A DNA stretch of 64,000 nt from Streptomyces cavernae (lineage in GTDB: Bacteria > Actinomycetota > Actinomycetes > Streptomycetales > Streptomycetaceae), in the NCBI RefSeq assembly GCF_004023625.1, contig NZ_RPDJ01000001.1:434001-498000 (forward strand). Reading direction: 5' to 3'. The notes beneath the pieces were generated by a model. The model was not told the origin of the DNA. It did no database searches and saw only the letters and a list, made by a program, of their open reading frames with translations. The translations under genes and the position numbers were made by a program. Below, piece after piece: positions 36,346-45,084 of the stretch. The number at the start of each line of letters is the position of its first letter. The stretch's first letter is position 1.

Positions 36346-38223
36346 ATGCACATGTCCCGCATTCTCGTCCCGCCCAGACGCGACGGCAGACCCGGCTCCC
36401 CAGGAGGCCGCCGCCCGCGCACGACCACCGCGCTCACCGCGCTGTTCGCGTCGGTCGCGGCCGTCGTCGTCCTCCCCGGCACCTCCGCCCAGGCCGCGGA
36501 CACCACCGTGGCCGTCGACTTCGCCACGGCCGGCGGAGCCCCCACCTACCGGGCCTCGGGCACCATCTACGGGATGACCGAGAACGGCTCGCTGCCCCAG
36601 GACCACTTCTACAAGGACATCAAGTGGAAGTTCATGCGGGCCGGCGGCGCCCAGCTGGACAACCCGGGCGGATGGGTCGCCGGCAAGTACGACCGGCGGT
36701 GGAACTCCACCCGCGCCCAGTACCAGCGCACCAAGGCGCTGGGCGGAACCTTCGTCATCCTGCCGCACGACCTGTGGGGCGCCGACGGCACCACGACCCC
36801 CACCTTCCCCGGTGACAACGGCGACTGGTCCCGCTTCGACGCCTTCTACGACCGCCTGCTCGCCGACGTTCGGGCCGCGGGCATGACCGACATCCAGTGG
36901 GACATCTGGAACGAGCCCGACTGCGGCCAGTTCTGGGGCTCCGGCCAGCCCCAGTACCTGGAGATGTGGAAGCGCGCCCACCAGAAGATCCGGGCCGCCA
37001 TCCCCGGGGCCGTCATCGTCGGCGCGAGCACCTGCGGCAGACCCACGAGCTCCAACACCTGGTGGAACACGTACCTCGACTACGTGAAGGCGAACAACGT
37101 CGAGCCGGACGTCTACAGCTGGCACGACCTCCCCGGTGACCCGGTCGCCGACAGCAACTCCCTGCGCTCCAAGCTGTCGGCGCGGTCGATGACGACGAAC
37201 CGCTCCTTCCAGGTCAACGAATACGCGGGCACCAACGAGCAGAACCCCGGCCGTGGCGGCTGGTACATCTCGCGCCTGGAGCGGGCGGGCGCGGACGGTC
37301 TGCGCGCCAACTGGGCCTCGGGTGCCAACCTGCACGACTTCCAGGCGAAGTTGCTGACGAAGACCGGCAGCCAGTACGTGCCGCTGGGGGAGTGGTTCCT
37401 GTACCGCTACTACGGCTCGCAGACCGGCAACATCGTGAACTTCACGCCCGGTACGAACACCGACGGCCTGGCGACCAAGGACAACAGCGCCCGCAACGCC
37501 AAGATCCTGCTGGGCAGCAACGGAAACACCGGCACGGTCACCGTCAACCTCAACCGCCTTGACACCACCTCGGTGGTGGAGAACGGCCGGGTCCGCGCGG
37601 TCGTCCAGCGCATACCCAACAACGGCGGCGGAGCGGTGAGCGGACCTGTCACCGTCTCCGACCAGCTTCTGACGGTCGGCAACAACTCGGCCTCGGTGAA
37701 CGTGCCGTGGACGGACGCCGCCGACGGCTACACGGTCACACTGCTGCCGCCGTCCAACACCACCGTCTCCACCGTCGCGGTAGCTCAGCACAGCGGCCAG
37801 TGCCTGGACGACACCAACCTGTCCACGGCCAGCGGCACGCAGTACCAGCAGTACCACTGCGAGGGCGGCTACCAGCAGATGCTCGACTTCAAGCCCGTCG
37901 CCGGCCGCGCGAACACCTACACCGTGGTCAACCAGCACAGCGGCAAGTGCCTGGACGTCTCGGGCGCCTCCGTGGCCGACGGTGCCACCGTGGTCCAGTA
38001 CACCTGCAACGGTGGCACGAACCAGATGTTCACCCTCAACCCCGTCACCGCGCTCGGCAACAGCAAGGACTACCAACTGGTCGCCGTCCACAGCGGCAAG
38101 TGCGTCGACGTCAGCCAGATCTCGACCGCACCCGGCGCGAAGGTCCACCAGTGGACCTGCGATCCGGCGAGCGCACTGAACAACAAGAGGAACCAGATCT
38201 GGCGCCTCCATGGCATGAGCTGA
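36346..38223 (+). CDS. Secreted clan GH-A glycoside hydrolase with C-terminal ricin-type (CBM13) lectin domain
   Basis: 625 aa from ATG at 36346 (GGGAG 5 bp upstream). A long signal sequence with twin arginine (PPRRDGRPGSPGGRRPR) ends at SAQAAD. The catalytic domain spans 50-460 and has DIWNEPD (acid/base Glu near 189) and QVNEYAG (nucleophile near 291). A ricin B-type beta-trefoil at about 485-625 has three repeats with QHSGQCLDD, QHSGKCLDVSG and VHSGKCVDVSQ. It is related in layout to the GH39-type enzyme at 26362-29037 but not a duplicate. It is likely an exo-acting partner for the same polysaccharide. Confidence 0.9.
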   Translation: MHMSRILVPPRRDGRPGSPGGRRPRTTTALTALFASVAAVVVLPGTSAQAADTTVAVDFATAGGAPTYRASGTIYGMTENGSLPQDHFYKDIKWKFMRAGGAQLDNPGGWVAGKYDRRWNSTRAQYQRTKALGGTFVILPHDLWGADGTTTPTFPGDNGDWSRFDAFYDRLLADVRAAGMTDIQWDIWNEPDCGQFWGSGQPQYLEMWKRAHQKIRAAIPGAVIVGASTCGRPTSSNTWWNTYLDYVKANNVEPDVYSWHDLPGDPVADSNSLRSKLSARSMTTNRSFQVNEYAGTNEQNPGRGGWYISRLERAGADGLRANWASGANLHDFQAKLLTKTGSQYVPLGEWFLYRYYGSQTGNIVNFTPGTNTDGLATKDNSARNAKILLGSNGNTGTVTVNLNRLDTTSVVENGRVRAVVQRIPNNGGGAVSGPVTVSDQLLTVGNNSASVNVPWTDAADGYTVTLLPPSNTTVSTVAVAQHSGQCLDDTNLSTASGTQYQQYHCEGGYQQMLDFKPVAGRANTYTVVNQHSGKCLDVSGASVADGATVVQYTCNGGTNQMFTLNPVTALGNSKDYQLVAVHSGKCVDVSQISTAPGAKVHQWTCDPASALNNKRNQIWRLHGMS

Positions 38224-38275
38224 CCTGCGTCCATGGCATGAGCTGACCGGCGTCCAGGGCAAGCTGACCTGCGTC
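38208..38275 (+). repeat. 23-bp tandem repeat across the stop codon
   Basis: Three head-to-tail units of CCATGGCATGAGCTGAC plus CTGCGT (second unit CCGGCGT; third has one base missing and two changes). The first copy contains the stop codon of the GH-ricin gene. The repeats thus duplicate the gene's own end, a simple slippage or unequal-crossing product. It is followed at once by a strong terminator. Confidence 0.8.
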
Positions 38276-38280
38276 CCTTC

Positions 38281-38316
38281 CCACGGGGCTCCCGACCACG
38301 GCAGGGAGCCCCGTGG
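38281..38316 (+). terminator. Strong bidirectional-type hairpin terminator
   Basis: Perfect 13-bp stem CCACGGGGCTCCC / GGGAGCCCCGTGG with a 10-base loop, 58 bp after the GH-ricin stop codon. No T-run follows, as is common in Streptomyces terminators. Confidence 0.85.
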
Positions 38317-38505
38317 GCTGCCGGGGCATGCCCTCCGCCAGGCCGGTGCCCTGGACCGTGGTCCCCCTTCTCATTCCGGGTTTTCGCGCCGACGACGTCC
38401 GGAAGATCACCCGCTTGTCCTCAACCGCACTTGAGGTCCTACGGTCTTCACGTGATCCGCACGGCGTGCAGGCTCCGCACCCGAAACACCAGAGGGGGAA
38501 TTCCC

Positions 38506-38973
38506 ATGACGGCTCAGCAGGTCTCCGACGCGGAACTCGCCGGACAGCCCGCCGCACACTGGACCGGTGTCGCCTACGAGGCGCTCATCGCGTACACCCG
38601 GGCCCGGCAGGCTGAAAAGGGCTACACCCAGCCCCAGTTCTGGCTGCTGCGCAACCTTTCGGTCAACGACATTTCGCCCGACGGCGAGGGGATGACCCTG
38701 CCCGAGCTGCGAGCGGCCATGGCCTCCTATATCCGGCCCGAGGACGATCTGGCGGCGGAGGCCGAGGTGCTCGTGGAACGCGGCTGGCTGAGCTGGGGCG
38801 CCGACGGCCGGCTGCGGCTCACCGAGGAGGGGGAACAGGCCCGCGTCGACCTCGCGCGCAACGCCCCCGCGATCCGCGCCGCCCTCCACGAGGGGATCGA
38901 CGACGCGGACTACGTCACCACGGTGAAGGTGCTCCAGCAGCTGATCCGCAACGCGGGCGGGACGGTCGCCTGA
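38506..38973 (+). CDS. MarR-like winged-helix regulator
   Basis: 155 aa. ATG at 38506 follows AGAGGGGGA by 7 bp. The fold order is helical with a MarR-type wing: GYTQPQFWLLRNLSVNDISPDG, MTLPELRAAMASYI, AEAEVLVERGWLSWGADGRLRLTEEGEQARVDLARNAP. It has no paired transporter or enzyme gene beside it. It may autoregulate. Target and ligand are unknown. Confidence 0.85.
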   Translation: MTAQQVSDAELAGQPAAHWTGVAYEALIAYTRARQAEKGYTQPQFWLLRNLSVNDISPDGEGMTLPELRAAMASYIRPEDDLAAEAEVLVERGWLSWGADGRLRLTEEGEQARVDLARNAPAIRAALHEGIDDADYVTTVKVLQQLIRNAGGTVA

Positions 38974-39253
38974 CAGACCGAGGGACGCGGACGTCTGTGT
39001 GCCGAGCTGCCCGGAGCCGGATGTCTCGCTTCTTGAGTCGGTGTTGGGCCAGGACAGCCGTCACAAGGTTCTCGCAAGGTTCACAGTAGATCCTCACCTC
39101 GCGTGCCGACAGGCGGATCGCGGCAGGCGGTGCATGCCGCAGAGAACGCCGATGCCGGCGCGCGCAGGGCTCCCGGGGAGCGACGTGCCACCCGCCCTGC
39201 CGGCAGTCGCGCGAGGCGTGGCCGAGCCGACGCAACAAGAGAATGGAACTGCC

Positions 39254-39742
39254 ATGCGCAAGATGATGTTCCGAGCAAACCGGACGGCCGTCGCCACCGT
39301 GGCCGCCGTCTTCATGGCCTCCGGAGTGGTCGTCGCGGGGGCGACGACCGCCTCCGCGGACGAGTGCGGAGGCCCCCGTGACTACCTCTGCGGCGCGGTG
39401 AAGAACCGGACCGGCCGCACGATGCACTACACGATGAGTCTCGGCTCGGGCCCGCACTTCTGCGACGTGTGGAACATCGACGGCGGCACGACGAGCAAGT
39501 TCAAGCACGACAAGTGCAAGCAGGAGTCGTTCGGCAATGGAACGCGGGGCGGTAACGGCACCGGCAAGGACGTCGACGCCTTCACGTTCGCCACCCACGG
39601 CTACCACGAGCGGTTCTCGCGGGTCGGTACGTGGCACTGGCGGGCGAAGGGCGTGTGGACGAAGATCCGGAGCGGGGAGATCGCCGACTGCGGCATCGGC
39701 GACAACAACGAGGTCTGGTGCACCGTGCTCGTGCAGGTCTGA
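39254..39742 (+). CDS. Small secreted cysteine-containing protein
   Basis: 162 aa from ATG at 39254. Signal peptide MRKMMFRANRTAVATVAAV... ends at TTASADE. The mature protein has six cysteines (EC, LC, FC, KC, DC, WC), enough for three disulphides, and many basic and Gly residues. The spacing does not match a family I recognise. Located next to a MarR-like regulator and a secreted peptidoglycan-binding protein, it may act at the cell surface. Terminated by the hairpin at 39755-39782. Confidence 0.8.
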   Translation: MRKMMFRANRTAVATVAAVFMASGVVVAGATTASADECGGPRDYLCGAVKNRTGRTMHYTMSLGSGPHFCDVWNIDGGTTSKFKHDKCKQESFGNGTRGGNGTGKDVDAFTFATHGYHERFSRVGTWHWRAKGVWTKIRSGEIADCGIGDNNEVWCTVLVQV

Positions 39743-39754
39743 GACAGCCCTGAA

Positions 39755-39782
39755 AGGCGGCGGCACGCACATGCCGCCGCCT
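39755..39782. terminator. Hairpin terminator
   Basis: Perfect 11-bp stem AGGCGGCGGCA / TGCCGCCGCCT with a 6-base loop, 13 bp past the stop of the secreted Cys-rich protein. The next gene converges on it. Confidence 0.85.
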
Positions 39783-39933
39783 GGCCGATCTGATGGACAA
39801 GAAAGGCCTCGTCCACGGACTCCGCTGTTCTTGCTGATCAGGCGTGTCTCGGCCGCACCCGGAAACAGACATCAGCTCCCAGACCCCCGTTCGCGGCAGG
39901 CGAGCGTGCTGAGGTGGCCTGCCGCGGGTGTCG

Positions 39934-40335
39934 TCAGGAGAAGAAGTCGTCCACGCAGCCGGCGCTGTCGCGGAGCCAGGTCATCGCCCTGCGCGTGTTG
40001 GGTCCGTACACACCGTCAGCAGCAACCTTTTCCTTGCGCTGCGCTGCTTTGAGGGCCCGCTCCGTCGCGCCTCCGAAGTCACCGTCCTGGGCCAGACCCG
40101 CGTTGTAGCACATGTTCAGATTGAACTGCAGAGCGCGGACGGCATTGCTGTTGGAGCCGCGCCCCATGTTGCAGTCCAGCGCGTTGTTCGACGCCGCAGG
40201 GAGGAAGATGCCGGACCGGTACACCTCCTTGGAACAGTGCGGGACGGCGCTCGCGGTGGTCGCGGGTACGACCACCAAGCCGGCGGCGAGCGCGACGGTA
40301 CAACCCAGGCTCTGCAACAGGCGGACCGATTTCAT
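39934..40335 (-). CDS. Secreted peptidoglycan-binding-domain protein
   Basis: 133 aa from ATG at 40335. The signal peptide ends VVVPATTASA. The mature part has a PG_binding_1 motif: NAVRALQFNLNMCYNAGLAQDGDFGGATERALKAAQ, then ADGVYGPNTRRAMTWLRD, the repeating D-G-x-x-G-x-x-T turn. Four cysteines are present. Such modules bind peptidoglycan stems. With no catalytic domain attached, it may be a small wall-binding adaptor. Confidence 0.9.
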   Translation of the reverse strand: MKSVRLLQSLGCTVALAAGLVVVPATTASAVPHCSKEVYRSGIFLPAASNNALDCNMGRGSNSNAVRALQFNLNMCYNAGLAQDGDFGGATERALKAAQRKEKVAADGVYGPNTRRAMTWLRDSAGCVDDFFS

Positions 40336-40720
40336 ATGTCTTCCCTTCGACGAGGACGGGCCTCACGGGTGTGCGGCCTTGGTGGCCGGGCGGCGGGGTG
40401 CCCGCTCCGCCCGGTTGCGGCGAGTGACCCGATGTTCCGCGGCACGCCTTGCGGAAATCTTGCGGCGGGGGGCCGACGCTCTACGTAGTGGCCGCGATCG
40501 AGCGAAACAGGTCCTTCTGGCCGCGACCACGGACTCGACCAACGGCCAATGCCCGGTGAGCCGAAACCCGACGCGTCGCGCGATCGCCGCCCGTCAAAGC
40601 CACAGCCACAGCCAGAGCCGTCTGACTCGGCTGATCACGTGTGGCGACGGATCTCGGTGATGCCACGGAACCGGTTGCTCTGCTTGTGCGTTGCCTCGAC
40701 AGGCCTGTGAGGGGAGAACA
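40336..40720. other. Intergenic region
   Basis: About 385 bp between divergent genes. No gene or clear operator is recognised. A CACAGCCACAGCCAGAGCC micro-repeat is at about 40599-40617. Confidence 0.4.
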
Positions 40721-41710
40721 TTGTCGAGCTTGAGCTTCCCGCCGGTGCGGGTGGTCGGACGCGGGGCGGCCTGGTACCGCGGTGATTGCCATGTCCACTC
40801 CGTGCGATCGGGTGGCGGAGAACTCACCCCTGCAGAGTTGGCGCTCCGAGCCCGCGCCGCCGGTCTCGACTTCATCGCGACGACAGAGCACAGATCTGCT
40901 GCGGAACCCGGTGCATGGGGGCATCTGGCCGCCGATGACTTCCTGATTGTTCTCGGTGAGGAAGTGACCACGAAGGCCGGGCACTGGCTCGCGCTCGGCC
41001 TCAGCCCCGGCCAGGTCGTCGACTGGAACTACGGGGCCGGAGACGGACTGATCGATCAGTGTCTGGACCAGGTCCATCGAGTGGGAGGCCTGTGTGTGGC
41101 GGCGCACCCACATGCGCCCTATCCGACGGGCGACTTCATGTACTCCTTCCAGGGCTTCGACGTGGTGGAGGTGTGGAACGGGCTATGGACTTCGGACCGG
41201 CCCTGGAACGCCGACAACGAAGCCGCCCTGGCCGAATGGGGGCGGAGCCTCGCAGCCGACATCCAGACGGGTTCGTGGCGGCCGGCGATGGGCAACAGCG
41301 ACACGCACTTGGAGGGGCAGATCGGCATCCCCCACACTGTGGTCTTCGCCGAGGAGTTGAGTACCGATGCAATCCTCGCCGGGATCCGCTTGGGCCGGAG
41401 CTGGATCGCCGAGTCGGCGGCCGTGAAGGTGTCGTTGACGGCCAGTGTTGAGGGTCGCATCGCGGGAGTGGGAGAACGGCTCGTAGCTCATGGTGGGCAA
41501 GTTGAAGTGCGTGCAGCGGTACAGGGTGTGCCGTCGGCAACCGTCAGCTTCCACACCGATCGAAAGGTCGACCGCGCGGCCCTTCCCGGTGACGGAGCGG
41601 GTGCGGTGCGGTGGCACACGACGGCGGAGGACTCGGTATTCGTCCGCATCGAGGTGCGCCATCCCGACGGGACCGTCGCCGCGCTCACCAATCCCATCAT
41701 CCTGCTCTGA
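40721..41710 (+). CDS. PHP-domain metallophosphoesterase-like protein
   Basis: 329 aa from TTG at 40721, which has GGGGAGA 5 bp upstream; an earlier TTG at 40691 lacks such a site. PHP motifs are in order: GDCHVHSVRSGGGEL (first HxH), DFIATTEHRS (motif II His), AAHPHAPYP (motif III), and GNSDTHLEG (last Asp/His). These build a tri-metal site. The C-terminal about 90 residues form a separate beta domain. Family members hydrolyse phosphate esters of sugars, nucleotides or DNA. The substrate is not evident from the neighbours. Confidence 0.9.
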   Translation: MSSLSFPPVRVVGRGAAWYRGDCHVHSVRSGGGELTPAELALRARAAGLDFIATTEHRSAAEPGAWGHLAADDFLIVLGEEVTTKAGHWLALGLSPGQVVDWNYGAGDGLIDQCLDQVHRVGGLCVAAHPHAPYPTGDFMYSFQGFDVVEVWNGLWTSDRPWNADNEAALAEWGRSLAADIQTGSWRPAMGNSDTHLEGQIGIPHTVVFAEELSTDAILAGIRLGRSWIAESAAVKVSLTASVEGRIAGVGERLVAHGGQVEVRAAVQGVPSATVSFHTDRKVDRAALPGDGAGAVRWHTTAEDSVFVRIEVRHPDGTVAALTNPIILL

Positions 41711-41868
41711 CTGATCGCTTCCACGTGCGGTGCGCAGGCGACGTGGACAGATAAGGCTGCAGGCCAGTTCGAGCAGTATCGGCACGCCGCGCCGGCAGCC
41801 GCCGCTCTGTGGCTGGTGAGGTGCCGGGACGACGAAGCCTTCGGTTCAACCGACGGGGTTACGAGGGG

Positions 41869-42909
41869 TCAGAGCATAAGGAGCAACCGCGTGTTCGGTA
41901 CGAGCTTGCGGTTCACGCTGGTGCTCTGCACGAAGATCGTGAAGTCGTCGTTGTGGTCCGGCTTGACGCGCACCTCCACGTCCGGCAGGCCGAGCAGGGC
42001 GCGGGCCTCGGGACCCGTGTACACCCGGTCCGTCTTCTTCTCCAGCACCGCAATCTGTTTCCGCGCCTGAATCTTCTCCGACTTACTCAGCTGGTAGAAC
42101 GCACCACCGGTACGGTAGGTGTGTCCGCATTCGATCACCCAGTCCCGTATCGCCGCGTCACGGGCCACCGGGATCAGCTGGTACTGCGACGGATTCACCG
42201 GGGTGAGGCCGGCCGCTTTGATGGTGTCCTTGTTGACCGCCTCCGCACCGGTGGAGAACACCGCCCGCGATCCCCGGATGCCCTGGGTGCGGCCCACCAT
42301 GAATTTCTCGGTGGCCTGCCGGATGACCTGCCCGGCCTCTTCCAGACCCTGTGTGCTCGTGGCGTCCCAGATGGCGATGTTGTCCTTCGGGAAACCGCAC
42401 TGCATGGCCTCGCGCTTGCCCATCTGGTCCGGCACCAGAACAGCCAGCGTCCAGTTGTCCTCCTGCCTCTCGATCATCTCGGCCACGGCAGCGACGAGTG
42501 CACGCGGATCCCGGGCAGGAGCATCCGGGCAGCGATGACTTGCGTTCTCCTGCCCATCGGTCAGTACGAACGTCAGGAAGCTGTGGTCGCCGTACAGTTG
42601 TGCCGTCTGCGCCAGCTCCCGCTGTGACTTCAGCGCTGCCGCCAGCAGAGCCGTCATGCCACCGACCCGGTACAGCTGCTTCAGCGACGGCATCCGCAGC
42701 ACGTCCTTGTCGTAGATGACGCACTCCACCTTGTCTGCGAAGACGTACACCGTGACGCGGGTTTCCTGGTCCAGTTCCCTCGACCGGCGGGCAAGGTACG
42801 CAATCTGCTGGTCGGCGACTTCGACGACCTTGCCGCTCAGGTGCGACATGGACGAACTGGCATCCAACACGAGAGCAACGTGGTTGATGTAGTTCTGGTT
42901 TCCGGACAA
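41869..42909 (-). CDS. TerF/TerY-like von Willebrand factor A protein
   Basis: 346 aa from TTG at 42909, with GGGGGAG 6 bp upstream on the coding strand. The MIDAS is complete: D16-x-S18-x-S20 (DASSSM), Thr in GGMTALLAA and Asp in LTDGQEN. A C-terminal domain after about 230 (AIRDWVIECGHTYRTGGAFYQLSKSEKIQARKQ) resembles the TerF type linked to the tellurite/stress Ter proteins. vWA proteins assemble complexes through metal-dependent ligand binding. No terD or terZ genes are adjacent. A TerD-like gene is at 15043-17214. Confidence 0.88.
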   Translation of the reverse strand: MSGNQNYINHVALVLDASSSMSHLSGKVVEVADQQIAYLARRSRELDQETRVTVYVFADKVECVIYDKDVLRMPSLKQLYRVGGMTALLAAALKSQRELAQTAQLYGDHSFLTFVLTDGQENASHRCPDAPARDPRALVAAVAEMIERQEDNWTLAVLVPDQMGKREAMQCGFPKDNIAIWDATSTQGLEEAGQVIRQATEKFMVGRTQGIRGSRAVFSTGAEAVNKDTIKAAGLTPVNPSQYQLIPVARDAAIRDWVIECGHTYRTGGAFYQLSKSEKIQARKQIAVLEKKTDRVYTGPEARALLGLPDVEVRVKPDHNDDFTIFVQSTSVNRKLVPNTRLLLML

Positions 42910-43148
42910 GACAGCTCCCCCTCTTCCGGCTCGATGCTTCCACCATCTCACCCACCACTGACAATCGATCTTGGCTCCCGGACCGGACGAAGAGCCCACC
43001 CGGAGGGACGGATCCGAAACGCCGCACGGACCCCCGGTCAAGGTCACGGTCACGGCCCGGGGCCTCTGCCCCTTCCGGGCGCACCGCGTACGCCCCTACG
43101 GGCCTCAGCGGCAATCGACTTGCGCCTCAAGCGGCCTGAGATACCACA

Positions 43149-43744
43149 GTGGCCCCCATGAACGGCCACGAGCTGTACCTCATCGGAGCCGCCGCGTACC
43201 GTGCCGGAGAGTCCCCCCGGTCCCCCCGGTCCCAGCAGGCCGTCACACGCTTGATGGAAGCGGCCACCGCGCTGTCCGGCACACCACACCGCTCACCCCC
43301 GAAGTCGGAAACCGGATGGCCGACGGATACCGGCAGGTGCCCGACATCCTGCGCCGGATCGCCCGAAGAGGAAGCCGGCTCCAGAGCCCCGTCTACGACG
43401 ACACCCACGTGCCGGTACGTGTCCCTGGTGGCGTTGATCAACGGACCGCGACCGAGGAGGACCACGACTCCGTCCCCTGTGCATGGATCGCCGACGCCAT
43501 GCGCGCCGAGGAACCGCTGACTCCCTGGCAACCACACCGGTTCGTCACGGACCGCAGCCTCCGGCGCGGCCGCAAACACCGCAGGAAGCTGGAAGTTGCA
43601 GAGCACACGGCCGGGCGCCGCACGGAGGCCGGCCTGGCCTGTCACAGGTGCGGCCGATGCAGGAGCTGCTCACCGGGCCGCGGCCACGGCCCGGTGAGCA
43701 CTGCCCTCCCGCAGTGCCGTACGCACCGGAAGTGTTACGGATAG
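43149..43744 (+). pseudogene. Frameshifted hypothetical gene
   Basis: Frame 1 starts with ATG at 43149 or 43158 (MNGHELYLIGAAAYRAGESP, then QQAVTRLMEAATALSG). From about 43270 the coding character moves to another frame: TPEVGNRMADGYRQVPDILRRIARRGSRLQ, then VPCAWIADAMRAEEPLTPW and LACHRCGRCRSC. A one-base loss near 43265-43280 would rejoin them. The protein is unrecognised. A possible zinc-type CxxC cluster is in the tail. Alternatively these are two small unrelated frames. Confidence 0.35.
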
Positions 43745-43751
43745 CCCGGCG

Positions 43752-44024
43752 TCAGCTCGCGCATGACTCGTCCTTGACGATCTCCACCCAGCCTTGCGTG
43801 GTGACGTAGGCGCGAAAGCCGTGCCCGACGCATTTGGTGGCGAGGTTGCTGAAGTCGTCCGGCATGTTGTAGACCTCGGCGGCGGTGTCGTCGCCCTTCT
43901 TCCCCTTCACCGGGGCGTCGCCCTTGCCTCGCTCATCTGCGTAGTTCTGAGAACACCCGGTGAGCAGGCCACCCGCCACCAGGGCCAGGACGGCGGCGCA
44001 CTGCACTATGTTTTTCCGTCGCAT
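43752..44024 (-). CDS. Small lipoprotein
   Basis: 90 aa from ATG at 44024 (GGGGGGAAC upstream). The signal MRRKNIVQCAAVLALVAGGLLTGC has a lipobox LTGC. The mature part is short and hydrophilic: PDDFSNLATKCVGHGFRAYVTTQGWVEIVKDESC. Its small two-cysteine beta unit is common in Streptomyces lipoproteins. Exported and membrane-anchored; role unknown. Confidence 0.88.
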   Translation of the reverse strand: MRRKNIVQCAAVLALVAGGLLTGCSQNYADERGKGDAPVKGKKGDDTAAEVYNMPDDFSNLATKCVGHGFRAYVTTQGWVEIVKDESCAS

Positions 44025-44185
44025 GCTCGGTTCCCCCCGTACGCGTGCGGTTTATCCGGTACAGACGCCTCGAGGGCTGAATCGGTTCCTTTCGTGGTGA
44101 TTCGACCAGGGCTTGTGCGGTTTCGTGATCAATCCTGCCTATCCGGAACCGTCTGGCGGGCGGATCCGGCAGGGAAGCGATCTTG
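44025..44185. other. Intergenic region
   Basis: About 160 bp carrying the promoter of the lipoprotein at 43752-44024. No other gene is recognised. Confidence 0.4.
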
Positions 44186-44280
44186 AAGCGCAGGTAACTC
44201 ACCGACGTGCAATGGCAGTTGATCGAGCCTTTCCTCCGGCCCGTACCGCCGAGCGGCTGCGGGGGACAGGCGGGTAACTC
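44186..44280 (+). mobile_element. IS5-family transposase N-terminal remnant
   Basis: Plus strand reads KRR-stop-LTDVQWQLIEPFLRPVPPSG, matching the invariant N-terminus of IS5-type transposases (RRYELTDAQWALIEPLLP) with Tyr changed to a stop codon. The remaining DDE domain and the ends of the element are absent. It is a dead fragment. Confidence 0.75.
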
Positions 44281-44496
44281 CCCCTGAGTACCGCCGGGTC
44301 ACTCTGGTTGCCCCACGAACACCCGGCCGTGGCAGTCACTCGTCGAGGACGACAGCGGATGGCGAAGCCATGATCGACGCGGCGATCTGCGACGGCGACA
44401 TCGGACAGCGTGGCCCGGCCGCCGATGGACTCGCGACGGAGTTTGGCGGCGTGCTCCTTGGAGACCCGTCCGGCGAACCCAAAGCAAGGAGAAGCC

Positions 44497-44790
44497 ATGG
44501 GCATTATCGCGTGGATTGTCATCGGTCTGCTCGCCGGAGCTATTGCCAAGGCACTCATGCCGGGCAGGGACCCGGGCGGAATCATAGTCACCATGCTCAT
44601 CGGAATCGCCGGAGGTCTCCTCGGAGGCTTCCTCGGCAAGGTGATCTTCGGAGTCGACTCGATCGACGGGTTCTTCGAGATTTCCACCTGGATCGCAGCC
44701 ATCGTCGGGTCCGTCATCCTCCTCGCGCTGTACCGCCTGTTCACCGGCCGTGGACATGGGCGCGGACACCGCGGGCACGCCCACGCCTGA
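44497..44790 (+). CDS. GlsB/YeaQ/YmgE-family stress membrane protein
   Basis: 97 aa. ATG at 44497 follows AAGGAG. Three membrane helices with glycine-rich faces are visible: MGIIAWIVIGLLAGAIAKAL, GGIIVTMLIGIAGGLLGGFLGK and STWIAAIVGSVILLALYRL. The PGRDPGGIIVT loop is the family signature. The tail is His/Gly-rich (GRGHGRGHRGHAHA), extended relative to most relatives and able to bind metals. Members are transglycosylase-associated/stress-induced inner-membrane proteins of unclear function. Confidence 0.9.
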   Translation: MGIIAWIVIGLLAGAIAKALMPGRDPGGIIVTMLIGIAGGLLGGFLGKVIFGVDSIDGFFEISTWIAAIVGSVILLALYRLFTGRGHGRGHRGHAHA

Positions 44791-44881
44791 CAACGCCGCT
44801 CCGCTCGACGAAGCCGCCTTCTGTGCGGAGACCTCTCTCGCAGACCGGCGCGCCGCGAGCGGGTGTGGCGCCGTGGAGGCA

Positions 44882-44918
44882 GGCGTGGTCCGCCACCCCC
44901 GTGGCGGCGGACCACGCC
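44882..44918 (+). terminator. Hairpin terminator
   Basis: Perfect 13-bp stem GGCGTGGTCCGCC / GGCGGACCACGCC with an 11-base loop, followed by TTTCT. It ends the GlsB-type transcript. Confidence 0.85.
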
Positions 44919-45084
44919 TTTCTACGTCACCAACGGCACCGGCTCCGGCGGAGAGGCCTCATCGAGGACCTGCCGCAGTTCGGCTCTCGCCAACTGGCTG
45001 CGCGCATCCGTACGGAGATCTCCTGCGGCGCTGGAACTTATTCACCGCGACACGCGAGATGCAACAAGTCCCGGCCGACTCGGA

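Noticed and set aside
35509..38262. 917-codon minus-strand open frame
   Set aside because: Antisense shadow of the GH63-like and GH-ricin genes; Val/Gly/Asp-rich with no domain.
38999..39253. N-terminal extension of the secreted Cys-rich protein
   Set aside because: A signal peptide starts at ATG 39254; the extension has no ribosome binding site and would bury the signal.
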